Under the pieces are notes generated by a model. That model saw only the letters and a list, made by a program, of their open reading frames with translations. It searched no databases and was not told the DNA's origin. A stretch of DNA of 64,000 nucleotides from Conchocele bisecta (lineage: Eukaryota > Mollusca > Bivalvia > Lucinida > Thyasiridae). The position numbers and the translations under genes are program-made. Below, piece after piece: positions 32,990-44,505 of the stretch (the stretch's first letter is position 1; each line of letters starts with the position of its first letter). The DNA is taken from the NCBI GenBank assembly GCA_029237695.1, contig CM055265.1:106158773-106222772 (forward strand), written 5' to 3'.

Positions 32990-34075
32990 TCTATGTAGAT
33001 CGAGATTGCATGCATGCATGTAGCAGCGCATCCAAGCAGGCTGGTCGCAAACTTTAGTCATTTGACCTTGATCGTGGGCATGTGTGCCACATGGATGGGC
33101 TATAGAATGAAAATATGGACGATACTAAAGAATTATGTTAAGTTTGAAGTAAATCGGAGTAAGTGTTGTGGAGATATAAGGTATGTAAAAACTTTAAAAC
33201 AAATTCCAAAGTCATTTGACCTTGACCTTGGGCATATGGACCACATGGGCAGGCTATGGAATGAAAATATGGATGATGAAAAGGAAGTATTGGAAGTTGC
33301 AAGTAAATTGGAGTAACAATTGTGGAGATATAAGGTATGTAAAAACTTTAACGCAGATTTCATAATAACGCAAACTTCTAAGTAATTTGGCCTTGACCTT
33401 GGGGCACAGGGGCCGTATAAGTGGGACACAGAATATATATGGATGATGCCCAATAAGCATACAAAGTTTCAAGCAAATCTGACTTACGGTTACAGAGATA
33501 GTAAGTATGTGAAAACGTTAACGCAAATTTTTACAGAAACTTTAACGCAAACTTTTGTCATTTGACATTGACCTTGACCTTGGGGCACAGGGACCGCATG
33601 AGTGGGACACAGACTGAATATATGGACGATGTTCAATAAGCATACAAAGTTTCAAGCAAATCCGACTTTCGGTTACAGAGATAGTAGGTATCTGAAAACT
33701 TCAACGCAAATTTTTAACATTTGTTTAACGCAAACTTCTAAGTCATTTTACCATAACCTTGGGCACAGGGGCCGCATGAGTGGGACATAGCATTACTATA
33801 TGGATGATAACTAATAAGCATATGAAGTTTCAAGTCAATGTGACTTAGTACTGCAGAGATATAAGCTATTTAAAAACTTTAACGCAGATTTCGGACCGAC
33901 GGACTCACGCACGCACGGACGGACTCACGCACGGACGTCCTTACGTGACATCCCTTAGGTGGTTTTTAGACGGACAGACGGATGGACAGACGGATGGACA
34001 GACGCACGGACACCCGGACGTCATTGTGATCACTATGTCTCGCTTTCCGCAAGCGGGCTCGACAAAAACAAAATA
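32990..34075 (+). repeat. Pearl-like array with GACGGAC tail
   Basis: Five diverged units begin near TTTGACCTTG at 33061, 33215, 33386, 33561 and 33746, spaced 154-185 bp. They share GGGGCACAGGGGCCGCATGA and AAGTTTCAAGCAAATC. They end in GGACGGACTCACGCACGGAC and GACAGACGGATGGACAGACG (33895-34015), then a hairpin CTCGCTTTCCGCAAGCGGG. Overlapping open frames are repeat translation. Confidence 0.8.
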
Positions 34076-35061
34076 GCTTCGTCAATATTCATTTTTCTGG
34101 TGCCTATCATAATCATAATCATATACATTAGAAGTCAATATGTGCGCAAAGTAAACCGAGTCCAGTCCAGCCTTGATATACCAGATACTCATTGAGGGGT
34201 GGAAATATAACATGTATTGTAGTTGTATAACTGATGAGTGTAAGTATACCACACCATACTTATACATGTGTAATGGAGGTGCACATGTGCAAGTCTCGGA
34301 CCTAGGGCCCGAAAATTAATGACCACTGACGGACTTACGAATGAATCTAATGTGTACCTTTACTGCATCTTTCAATGTCTTCAGAATGTGTCAAGTCACC
34401 CGGGTGTTGCACGCCAGCTTCCACCCCCACCTACTCCTTCACTGGAGTGAAATACACTAGTAATGACACACTAAAACGGAACCATACAAGTATAATAATT
34501 ATGTAGATCAATAACAGATATTCATGAAATCACCACCGTAACGTCAATTCATTGCCAGATGCCGAAACCCTCCCCCTCCCTTCCCCCGCCCCCACATACA
34601 CTAGTAATGACACAATAAAGAGGAACAATAAAAGTATAATAATGATGTAATATATATAACAAATATTCATGAAATCACCATCGCAACGCCAATTAATTTC
34701 CAGATACACAAAAAAAACCACCCCACCCCCGTTCCAGCCATATGAACTAAACAGTCGGCGGGGAATTAGGCCATAATTCGTCTATTTACTATTCAATGGC
34801 ACACATTCCGTCTGGTGATACACAGTTCAAATTCAATATGTTCTCATTTCATTATCTTACGATTGTGGTGAAATCCACGGGTATGTAAGGTCGTCTAGCC
34901 AATTCTGGCACACAATCAATCAACCAACCATCCAGTCCATCAGCGTACATGCTTTACTCCACGCGACTCTGAATCAACTCAACTGAGACGCAACTGAGTA
35001 ATCAAATATTTACATTCATCCAAATTGCAGTCATTCGGTCAGTAAATGCGCGTACATGTAG
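34076..35061. other. AT-rich interval with a 144-bp duplication
   Basis: Apart from the duplication at 34452-34730 I see no repeat family or exon. Confidence 0.4.
34452..34730 (+). repeat. Diverged 144-bp tandem duplication
   Basis: ATACACTAGTAATGACACA starts units at 34452 and 34596. Both continue with AAGTATAATAAT, ATATTCATGAAATCACCA and a C-rich end. Confidence 0.75.
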
Positions 35062-35574
35062 TTAAAGGTACATGCCCACGCAGTAGGCACAGACTGTTCT
35101 TTATAGGAATTAAATAAGTGTATAATTGTGTCACTATTCCACCAGTTCTAAAACTTACGAGTGCCCGCTATACAGATACAATCATTTAGTAATAGTTATT
35201 TTACTGATAGTGACGCGCGGTGGTATCAGGCTATTTTCATATGTAAATGAGGTGTGCTCTTTTTTTAATTATTTATAGTAATTAAATGCGTCACCTGATA
35301 CTATAATATTTTCGACAGATTATAAAGTATGCTAATTGCCCATCAACAAATAAATACAGAGAATAAATAGTAATGCCCGTTAACATATTAAGGAAACACG
35401 GTTATCGCCCCTGATATCAGTATGGACATTTACGTCGGACATTAAATGTATCATAATGCCAATCAATACGTGGGGTAATGGTGAATGAGTGTTTATTTTG
35501 GCAGAAAATGTCTCAGGTGATGTCTCTAATATAAAGAACAGTTTGTGTCTACTGAGTGGGCATGTACCTTTAAT
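35062..35574. mobile_element. GTACATGCCC MITE, copy 5 (most complete)
   Basis: TTAA flanks both ends. AGGTACATGCCCACGCAGTA opens it and CTACTGAGTGGGCATGTACC closes it. It can serve as the reference copy (513 bp). Confidence 0.9.
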
Positions 35575-36158
35575 ACTGGTTGCAGACGCTATTATTACAT
35601 ATGCGGTTTACTCATGAACCATGTCAGCCGCCATCTTGTCAGTACCGCAGCCGTTAATGCTCGTCTGTTGCTGGGTACCACATTAGATGCCGTCTGGGTA
35701 TACACGATAGATGCCAGTGGGGAACAGAATAGAGGCCGCGTCGCTCAGCTGGGGAATAAATAGAGGCCGGAAACATAATATATGATGCACATACGTGTTA
35801 CACATGTGTTGCGGATCTGACATGAAACTGGTAATCGAAGGCGGCACATCGTATTACATATGACGTGCAACTGAAATCAATTCGTCACATGTGGGGTGAC
35901 CAATAGAAGTAATGTGGTTCATGATTAAGTCAAGCGACTCATTTTACAAAAATGGCATGATGGTTCTATAGTAGTGAATGACACTTGTATAACAAACACG
36001 TTGCACGATATATTTCTTTACAATAAAGCCGACTTTACAATTTTCCCTAGTTTACTGTTATGGACATGAACATGAATATACAAAATAACGAACAGTGTAG
36101 TCGCTGATCATAGATTAAATGAGCCCGGTTTTGCGTGACGCCTCTAAAATGCTTAGAT
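35575..36158. other. Unassigned interval
   Basis: A frame at 35620-35763 reads HLVSTAAVNARLLLGTTLDA and is mildly protein-like, but has no other support. The rest is featureless. Confidence 0.3.
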
Positions 36159-36405
36159 TTAACCCTTTGAACCCGAAATCCCGCTATATCGGTTTATGCA
36201 AAAAGTGCAGATCCAGATGAGCCGGCTTGTAACGAGCCGTCTCATCAGGATCTGCACTTTTTGAAAGTAATTTTAATATTTTTGAGAACAAAAACACCCC
36301 CTTTTCATAAATGGACGAATCTGAAAATCATTTTGTGACCATTGGATTGGTCGGAACATTAGCATATCACAGTCCATTCCAGTTCCTTAGGGTTGAAAGG
36401 GTTTA
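36159..36405. mobile_element. CCCTTTGAAC MITE, copy 4
   Basis: Left TTAA intact, right side GGGTTTAG (one base changed). Hairpin complete. Confidence 0.85.
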
Positions 36406-36575
36406 GTTGGGTGCAAAGTGTGAGCATACTATACATGAACGTTGTAGTACATGTACATGTATGCCAGTTTTGCATGCATGACTTGACAGAATATGTATCT
36501 GTTCATCATTATACGTCATACCACAACATGTGTTTCGGATGCTCGGAATAGAAATGGAAGACACCGCGACGCATT

Positions 36576-36799
36576 ATATATGAGACACGCCATGCGATTT
36601 GTACGTTCTGACAACTGCTATATTTCATGAAATACGTTTAGAAAATATAACGAATTTTCCATAAATGAAGTAAACAGTTGACACAATTTCAGAGTAGAGT
36701 GAAACGTCTCTAAACCGGATACCATGGGAGGTTCCCAGGGTGTCCGCTTTAGAGAGGTGTCCGAAGGTACAAACAAATCACATGGCGTGTCTCAATTAT
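36576..36799. mobile_element. GAGACACGCC MITE, copy 2, with nested pogo-like MITE
   Basis: The left arm is complete. At about 36695-36757 a compact pogo-like MITE (GTGAAACGTCTCTAAACC and complement) interrupts it. Only the last 45 bp of the right arm follow (TGTCCGAAGGTACAAACAAA). Confidence 0.75.
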
Positions 36800-36867
36800 G
36801 ATTTGCAACTGAAGCTGATTCGTCACATGTTTATTCTAAATTGGCCAGTCACAGCCACATATGACTT

Positions 36868-37012
36868 CAGTGAAACCTCTGTAAACTGGAAACAGTGCAG
36901 ACCTCATTGGAACCTCTCTATACCAGACACATTGAGGACTTCATCGGAACCTCTATATAAACGGTACTCACTGGGAGGTGCCCAGTGTGTTTGGTTTAGA
37001 CTGTTTCCACTG
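36868..37012. mobile_element. Pogo-like MITE with repeated ends
   Basis: It has three successive relatives of GGAACCTCTCTATACC between CAGTGAAACCTCTGTAAACT and TTTCCACTG. It looks like an early, three-unit version of the expansion at 1-826. Confidence 0.7.
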
Positions 37013-37031
37013 TAATTGAGGTATACATTTA

Positions 37032-37131
37032 CAGTTGGGTCAGCGTGTAAGTGCACACACGAACGAACACGACAGGTTGGAACCAACCTGTCGTGTTCGT
37101 TCGTGTGTGCACTTACACGCTGACCCCACTG
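37032..37131. mobile_element. 100-bp palindrome, copy 1
   Basis: CAGTTGGGTCAGCGTGTAAG and complement, 49-bp arms around AA, one mismatch. TA on both sides. Confidence 0.9.
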
Positions 37132-37795
37132 TAGGCATACCCAACAACATACAATGTATGTGTGTGATTTGCAATCATGGACATACAATTACTTAGAGAT
37201 AAATTACGCTGAAGTTTCCTGGGTGTTTGGGTTAGAGAGCCTAATATTAGTGTGCAATGTCCACCTACCCATCGTGTACCTGTTACTTGCACAGGTGTTT
37301 GAACGGATGGTCAGTATGTTTGGTCTCATATGGGTATTTTGGTGAATTTGGGGTATATTTGGATGGATTGGGTTGGTTAATTTACATAGTTGTGTGCAAC
37401 TTTTAATGCTCAATCATTACACACGACATAAATCGTCAATTATCTACACATTCACCGTTCCGAACTTTCGGACCCCTTTATACTGTCAAAATACCCACAA
37501 TATTACCCTACTTATAAGTGTAACTCGCGGGAGGTGACGTAAATTGTACGTTGGTAACAATGCACCCAAACCACCAGATATACCGAAATAACCCATAAAA
37601 CACCGACATATGAACCGTTCTTCAAGAAGCTGTGGTCACTTGTGGTACATGTACATGTATATGTACGTCTGTCCAGTGCAGTAGTGAATGGGCGAACATA
37701 TGTGCCCCGGATAAAAAAAAATACATTGTTTGATACTGCTGACCTGAATGGTAAAAAAGGCCATTATCCCATATCAGCAGTACATTTGTATTTTG
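37132..37795. other. Unassigned interval
   Basis: AT-rich with direct repeats of TTTGG(T/A)TGGAT-like words. No exon is supported. Confidence 0.35.
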
Positions 37796-38204
37796 TCCCG
37801 TCAACACAGTGCGTATGTGCCGTGAAACACGGTGCCGTGAAACATTTTTGATATCCAGTCAATACAATTTTTGCATTTTACAGCCATTTGTAGGTGTTGA
37901 CGAGATAAATAGAATTGTAGGTTAGTGCCGTGAATGGGAACAAATATCTGGCAGAGCCTCGCCCATCCCGTTTCCTGAGCCTTGCCAGATATTTTTTCCC
38001 ATTCACGGCACAAACCTACTATTCTCTATCTATTTTCCTTATTTCTGAACCAAAATATATGTTGTGACCGCTCATTTGAACCGTCTCGGCGAGACGGTTC
38101 AAATGAGTGGTCACAACATATACATCTGATGAGAAATAAAGAAATTCTTGAGCCTTGCCGGATATTTTTTCCCATTCACGGCACTAACCTACTATTCTCT
38201 ATAG
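37796..38204 (-). mobile_element. GTGCCGTG composite with GAACCGTC hairpin, inverted
   Basis: The same three parts as at 28.3 kb in reverse order, with the GAACCGTC hairpin at about 38032-38152. The first stem of the twin hairpin lacks its left arm. Confidence 0.85.
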
Positions 38205-38389
38205 TCAATATTGACCCTGTTACCATTATTAGGTGAACTACCCATAGTAGAACCTCTCTACACCGGACATACATACAGTCGCTGTATCTGTAATTGTATG
38301 GGTGTCAATGTCAGTTATCTTTGATGATAGTGACTGTTCAAGTTCGAAAAGCACAACCGCATGCCCTGGCTAGTCATATGTCTGATTTA

Positions 38390-38457
38390 CAGTGTAACAT
38401 CTCTAAACCGGACATCCTGTGGACTTTCCAGGCGTCCAGTTTAGAGAGGTTCCGCTG
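38390..38457. mobile_element. Pogo-like MITE, compact form
   Basis: CAGTGTAACATCTCTAAACC and the complement ending GGTTCCGCTG, flanked by TA. Confidence 0.8.
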
Positions 38458-38690
38458 TAACATGTAATGATACATGTATGTGTGTGGGGTAAGTAACTTA
38501 GAGCTCGGTTGGTCGTCTATAAGCTCGAAATTCTCTCTCTAAATGTCATGGATTATCTCAATCCCTGGCTATGGACGAACTGTGCTCTAAATATTACCTG
38601 TACTGTCACAATGAGTTGGTGTGTGGAGAAGGCGGCGGGTGTAGGGGAGGTGCGGCGTCGGGGCGCAGAATATATGCTCGTCTTTTGAAA

Positions 38691-39062
38691 TGGATATCAA
38701 GTTTTTCAGGCAAGACTAGGAAGCGCGTAGGAATTACAAAGCTTCCCGAGGAATTCCTACCGTTTCCGAGTTTCCGAGCCGAACCTGATTAATTTATAAT
38801 CAATACACTAGCCTTCTATTATATTTATCAGGTAACGTTTTATGTTCGAACATAACCACAGGTGACATCGTTATCTATGGACAGAAAGTGGACTTGTTTA
38901 CGTTGCGTCATTACACTGACGTCATTCGGTAATGTCATGTGGCGTCATCCGGCCAATGGAACGTCAGTTTTCACTTCCTTGTAACCCTGATACAACAATA
39001 TGCTATCAGCCAGTACGTATTCGGTCAATATATGGCAGGTTACCGGATATATACGTTCATAG
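38691..39062 (+). mobile_element. GTTTATCAGG repeat, copy 3
   Basis: It contains TATCAAGTTTTTCAGGCAAG, AACGTTTTATGTTCGAACAT, ACGTCATTCGGTAATGTCAT and the TACGTATTCGGTCAATA tail shared with copy 1. Confidence 0.75.
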
Positions 39063-39242
39063 TACAGGGTATGGGATCACGTGGTCTATTGCTTACATTG
39101 CATTATTGGCGGTCTCAGGTAAATCTTAGTGTTCATCAATACGACAGCGGTTTCTTCCTTTTAATGCTGACCATGTTCCAGCCGTTAACACTACGAGTTC
39201 GCCAAAACCAAATTTAGCAACATGACTTACATGTATGTAGTT

Positions 39243-39564
39243 ATAGAGAATAGTAGGTTAGTGCCGTGAATGGGAAAAAATATCCGGCAAGGCTCAAGAA
39301 TTTCTTTATTTCTCATCAGATGTATATGTTGTGACCACTCATTTGAACCGTCTCGCCGAGACGGTTCAAATGAGTGGTCACAACATATATTTTGGTTCAG
39401 AAATAAGGAAAATAGATAGAGAATAGTAGGTTAGTGTCGTGAATGGGAAAAAATATCTGGCAAGCTCAGGAAACGGGATGGGCGAGGCTCTGCCGAGCAC
39501 ATCCCGTTTCCGTGCCGCGCCAGATATTTTTTCCCATTCACGGCACTAACCTACTATTCTCTAT
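39243..39564 (+). mobile_element. GTGCCGTG composite with GAACCGTC hairpin
   Basis: Left stub, GAACCGTC hairpin (about 39295-39418) and first stem are present. The second (TCCCGTCAAC) hairpin is absent. Confidence 0.85.
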
Positions 39565-39661
39565 GTAACTGTATATGCTCACAGGCAACGCCTTAACCCG
39601 TATTGTGTGGCTGTCATGCAGGGCTAATTACATGTACATGTGCACATCGCATCGTGACAGC

Positions 39662-39807
39662 CAGAGACACGTCGGATTAGCAACCCCTATGAATATCACT
39701 GATACTGATCCCGTTGCGTGTACCGATGGATATGAAGCATTGAAAAGAACATGTTGCCTGCAACCGCGTCAAATCCATGGAAGTATAAATGTATGCCAAC
39801 CGTGTCA
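39662..39807 (+). CDS. Candidate cysteine-rich exon
   Basis: The frame reads QRHVGLATPMNITDTDPVAC, then TDGYEALKRTCCLQPRQIHG and SINVCQPCQ, where a GGGCCCG MITE begins at 39808. The pattern C-x2-GY-x5-CC-x12-C-x2-C recalls the cysteine-rich N-terminal modules of secreted EGF-like proteins. That is inference from spacing only. Possible acceptors TGCAG and GACAG lie at 39617-39660. The MITE follows the final CAG directly, so the original donor site may have been displaced or lost. It could be a live exon, a relic or chance. Confidence 0.3.
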
Positions 39808-40045
39808 GGGGCCCGTTTCATTAAACTTCGTACGACTAAATGTTCGTAAGCACAAATGTAGGATCATATGGAAATTTCAACTGATGGATTTACATGTATT
39901 GAGCATATGCAGCCTATGCTCAATACATGTAAATCAAATAATTGTTTACAAGAAAACTTTGTTAATGTGAAATTTACAGACTATCATAAGTTTGCACTTA
40001 CGATCATTTTAGTCGTGTTTAGTGAAACACCCCCCCCCCCCCCCT
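39808..40045. mobile_element. GGGCCCG MITE, copy 5
   Basis: Left GGGGCCCGTTTCATTAAACT. The right end runs into a C tract (TTTAGTGAAACACCCCCC). The central palindrome is shortened to GAGCATATGCAGCCTATGCTC. Confidence 0.85.
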
Positions 40046-40068
40046 CCACACACACACACACACACACA
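40030..40068 (+). repeat. Poly-C followed by CA microsatellite
   Basis: About 15 C residues, then (CA)11. It arose at the terminal C run of the adjoining MITE. Confidence 0.9.
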
Positions 40069-40436
40069 TGCCGATTACTAGATTGCATGTTTGATTATCA
40101 AATCTCGTGGCTCCACATCAAACTGTGCAAAAGAGAGACACAGTTTACGTCGTCAGTACCTGAGGTAAGTAATGACATTGCATCGGTTATCATAGAAAAA
40201 ACGTGAATGGCCATTCTTCAGATCAGGGGCGATAACTGTTTCACCTCGTCTGGTACAGTACAGGTGCAGTGCACTTTAGAATACCATGTGTATGCATATA
40301 CATGTATATGTATAAATGTGAACGTAAATGCATAGGTCCGGGTTGTGTTATAATCATAGGTAAATGGAATAAATCATGTATACATTCATAATTACTTGCA
40401 TGTAAATTATAATACAGTAACGTTGTCTTACATGTA

Positions 40437-40496
40437 CAGTGAACCTCTCTAAACCGGACACCCTGGGAGGGTGTTCGGTTTAGAGAGGTATCACTG
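40437..40496. mobile_element. Pogo-like MITE, shortest form
   Basis: 60 bp: CAGTGAACCTCTCTAAACCG and complement around CCCTGGGAGGG. TA on both sides; the left TA is part of a TACATGTA. Confidence 0.85.
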
Positions 40497-40501
40497 TAAA
40501 C

Positions 40502-40906
40502 CTGTAGCCTATTTCATCAAAATTGCAAAGTATACTTTAGTAGCAAAGTATACTTTGAGGGAGAAATTTTCAATTTTATGATAAATTTATTAATTTTTAT
40601 TATACTGAATTTATTACAGTATCACAGCCATTTTAGTAGCAAAGTATACTTTGAGGGAGAAATTTTCAATTTTATGATAAATTTATTAATTTTTATTATA
40701 CTGAATTTATTACATTATCACAGCCATTTTGGCTGTGATAATGTAATAAATTCAGTATAATAATTCTGCATACTTTTAATCATCAAATATATGCAGTTGT
40801 TAGTTTTATATGAAATAATGAATTTCAGCAAAAATAAATGATTACTCCCTCAAAGTATACTTTGCTAGTAAAGTATACTTTGCCAAGTTGATGAAATCGG
40901 CTACAT
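40502..40906. mobile_element. CAGTAGCC MITE, copy 5, with internal duplication
   Basis: The left arm from AGTAGCAAAGTATACTTTGA to TATCACAGCCATTT is present twice in direct orientation (about 40530-40630 and 40631-40735). This makes the copy about 100 bp longer. Confidence 0.85.
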
Positions 40907-41046
40907 GCATTTGATAATTCTCATCCACAGTGGTGTGCTATGCGATCACGAACAGACATTATCACCTGAGATAAATGACCAAGAAACTCATCAACAATAA
41001 GATCACAGGTGTTTTCTTGGTGTCGGTTTAGAGAGGTTCCACTGTA
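40907..41046. mobile_element. Pogo-like MITE, right-half fragment
   Basis: AAGAAACTCATCAACAATAA, then TCGGTTTAGAGAGGTTCCAC and TG before TA. The left end is not seen. A decayed GAGACACGCC MITE arm follows to about 41391. Confidence 0.6.
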
Positions 41047-41501
41047 CATGTGCATGCACTTTGTAGTACAACTGAAATTACCCTCCTTATCGTGTCACTG
41101 TATTTCGCCGATATTGACTTAAAAGATCATGTATATTTTCCAGAAATGAAGTCGAAAGCTGGCATAGAAACTGTGATGTCTTCTGTAAATGACGTCAAAC
41201 GTTTACAAAACTTTCATAGCAAGTGCGGAATTCTACTTCGCATTTGCTTTGAGTTTTTCGTGAACTTTTGAGATCATTGACGGAAAATATAGAAATTTAT
41301 GTAAATTTATAAATATTGTTCATGATATGTACATGTAGCACATCGTTTTAGGTACAAAACCACATGGCTTGTCTCATTGCAGAATCGATTAGAAAATATA
41401 ATTATAACGTTAAATTTAACTTCGGACAAGAGGTAGCGGTTGTTGAATTTGCGACTTTAGAGTAACTCACTTTCTATGCCACGTTCGAGATAGTACATAA
41501 T

Positions 41502-41867
41502 TGAGACACGCCATGTGATGTTGTACCTTCCGACATCTGCGTAATTTCATGAAATACGTTTAACAAATCTACAATATTTTCCGTAAATGGCGTCAAAAGT
41601 TGACAAAATTAAATTCCGCATGTACTCTGAAAATCTTGTCATCTTTTGACTTTATTTTTGAAAAAATAACTACAGAAACAAAATTTAAAATATTTCCAGC
41701 AAATGGCGTCAGAAGTTGACAAGATTTTCAGATTATATGCGGAATTAAACTGAAAATCTTGTCAACCTTTGACTTTATTTATGAAAAATATTGTAAATTT
41801 TGCAAACTTATTTAATGAAATTACGCAGATGTCCGAAGGTACAAAATCACATGGCGTGTCTCATATA
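41502..41867. mobile_element. GAGACACGCC MITE, copy 3
   Basis: Both ends are complete. The internal arms GGCGTCAAAAGTTGACAA are repeated twice, making this copy about 120 bp longer than copy 1. Confidence 0.85.
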
Positions 41868-42011
41868 GCTTCATGTAGTAGCATAATATGTTATAGGCTA
41901 GGTTATCGCCGCTTTGATTTATCATTAAAGACAGGAAACCTATGCTGTAAGGGTTAATCAAACTAATGGCCGACCATATCTTTGAATGAAACAACGTGTA
42001 TGGGTTAAACT

Positions 42012-42567
42012 ACTGTCTGTTTCACGAAAGCTGCCCAAATTTTACGGCTATATAGACAATGCAAAAACAATTTTTTTTTTGATAATGTTAAAATAAGAAT
42101 GAGCCTTCTTTTTATTTTGTGAAATTTTGTCAAATATTCATTTTATTACGAAAAATTGATTTGTCTATGGGAATTTAACATGGGGGAAAAGAGGTAGAGG
42201 AGTGTGGGAGGAGTCAAAAAAAATAATAATTGGAAATTGACTCCGAAACCTGGCTAGATAGCTTGGAAATGATCGAACAAAGAAAACAAAAGTTAAATTT
42301 TGAAAATCGGTCAAGGATTACGGAAATTATAAAAAATGTCCACATGTTAAATCCCCATAGACATCTTCACTCCGTAAAGATGTCTGGGGATTTAACATGG
42401 GGAAATTGTTTTTTCGCAATTAAATCAATATTTGACCAAATTTCACGAAATAAAAAGAAGGCTCGTTCTTAAATTTTCCTTTAATTTAATATTGTCGAAA
42501 AAAATATTGTTTTTGAATTGTTTATATGGCCGTAAAATTTGGGCAGCTTTCGTGAAACAGACAGTAG
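42012..42567. mobile_element. TTTCACGAAAG foldback, copy 2
   Basis: CTACTGTCTGTTTCACGAAA and complement as ends. It is nearly the same as the copy at 31.0 kb. Confidence 0.85.
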
Positions 42568-42909
42568 TCATAAGACGTGGCGTTTTCTTCACAGAATGTT
42601 CACATTTGAAATAAAATTAAATTAACGCTTCACAAAAGTGAATATGCATGTACGTGTTGTAACAATATGATGTGTACCGTCTGATCGATACAAGTGTCGC
42701 ATACCTGAATACATTCAGGCGTTTTATTGTAATTAAAGATATATGTGTAGCTGTTTGGTACCATTCATCCACCATAACACTCAATTCCTGGTGGAATCGA
42801 GAATGTGTTTATCTGGGTATATGTCGTTGCAAAGATAGTTGCTATCGATCGTATCTCACAAATAATATATTGCAAATTCATCCTTGCGAATCCGATCAAG
42901 CACATGGTT
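42568..42909. other. Unassigned spacer
   Basis: No recognised repeat or exon. Confidence 0.35.
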
Positions 42910-43930
42910 GAACACGAAGGTCACAATATACGCTCGTCGAGGCAAGGCCAGTCAACAAGGGGAGATAACTCATCTTGACGTGATAAACATGTAAACCAAA
43001 ATTGGTTACGATCCTTGGACATGGATACGGAGTCCGAAAAATAAAAATGGCCGCCAAGGGGAGATAAGTCATCGGCATTTTTTCAAAATCAATAGGCTTC
43101 TTCGTCTTGCCGTGATAAACATGTATACCGAATTTGGTTTTATTACACTCTTGCAAATTATTTGCACTGGTTTCGCTGTGAGTGAAAAACCAGTAATCAA
43201 CTCCTTACAAATAATACACCGTGTGGAGAACACTCGTAATTGCGCGCCTGTTTTCTTGGAAACCACGAGCTACCATGCAAACTGTTTAATTTGTATTACA
43301 GTCAAAAAAAGTTATTTGAAAATTTGGAAACGGTCTCGACTAATATAGAATGTTGATGTGATTGAACACATTCCAAACATGCACTCAAATTTCTCTGGTT
43401 CATAGAAACAGTTGCTTAATTTGGATGTCAAAAAGTTTACATGACGTCACATTTGACGTCACACAACGTAACGTCAAAACGCGGGAAAACACGTCATTGT
43501 ATAACTATTCATGCGCACATCACAATTCATTGATTATAATCTCAAAAAATAGATTAAATGTGCATATGTATCCGCCGTGGAAGTGTAATAAATAGGATAT
43601 TCCATCGTACATGTTTGAACAGCGGAAATAATACACATGTATACCGAATTTGGTTTCGATCGATGAAGTAGAACTTGAGTTATTGCGGGGACAAGGATAC
43701 AGAGTGGGAAAATTAAAAATGGCCGCCAAGGGGAGATAAGTCATCTGAAAATTGAAAATCAATAGGCATCTTCGGCTTGCCGTGATAAACATGTATACCA
43801 AATTTAGTTACAATCCGTCAAGTAGTACTCTAGTTATTGCTTGGACAAGCTGTGCCCGCCCGCCACCCGCCCGCCCGTACAAGACGAATACATAATACGT
43901 CCCGTTTTTTCAAAAGGGCGTATAGAAAGG
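42910..43930 (+). repeat. Pearl-like array with CCCG tail
   Basis: Units with ATAAACATGTATACC, GGCCGCCAAGGGGAGATAAG and AAATCAATAGGC occur near 42955, 43050 and 43720, with about 460 bp of other sequence between. The end is GCCCGCCCGCCACCCGCCCG (43853-43876). The tail is ACGTCCCGTTTTTTCAAAAG. Confidence 0.7.
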
Positions 43931-44044
43931 ATACATGTACTTGCCATAAAGGTTAGCCACATGCAATGTATTTTGCTATTTAACCTTACTCGAAAATTGA
44001 CGATTCACTGTTACATATACTTTCAGATTTAAAGACAAGTAATA

Positions 44045-44410
44045 TACATGTATGTAGTTGTGGCTGGAGAAATGGGGCGTATGGGATATGTAACCAGTGT
44101 AGCTCCTAATCAAATAACACACTAATGTAGCCTGATAATGATCTAAATTGCTTATTAATCGGGTTTTCCTTGACGTAATGGCGAGCAGTGCAGATCGTGG
44201 GATCTGTGATATGGGATTTGTGACCATTGCAGCTCCTGTTCAAATAGAACACGCCTGTACCCTGATAACGATCTAGATTGCGTATTACATATCCAACAAT
44301 GACGGGTGTTTCATTAATGGAACAGCGAACAGTGCATATCATGATCAGACTGTGCGGATGCACAGGCTGATCTGGAACTACACTGGTCGCAAAACCAATA
44401 AGCCATATAT
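44045..44410 (+). repeat. Long GATCAGCCTG-repeat copy
   Basis: GGCTGGAGAAATGGGGCGTA occurs at the left, then two CCTGATAA(C/T)GATCTA blocks. GATCAGACTGTGCGGATGCA with CAGGCTGATCTGGAAC follows at 44343-44378. This shows the wider, about 350-bp, form of the repeat. Confidence 0.65.
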
Positions 44411-44505
44411 CTCCAGTCAAAGCACATTTAAATACACACAATATATTTGAAGATGATTTCGAAAATGCATTAAAGGCACATTGTTTCACATGCTAACTCT
44501 GGTAT

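Noticed and set aside
33014..33316. 100-codon frame
   Set aside because: It lies wholly in the pearl-like tandem array and repeats with it.
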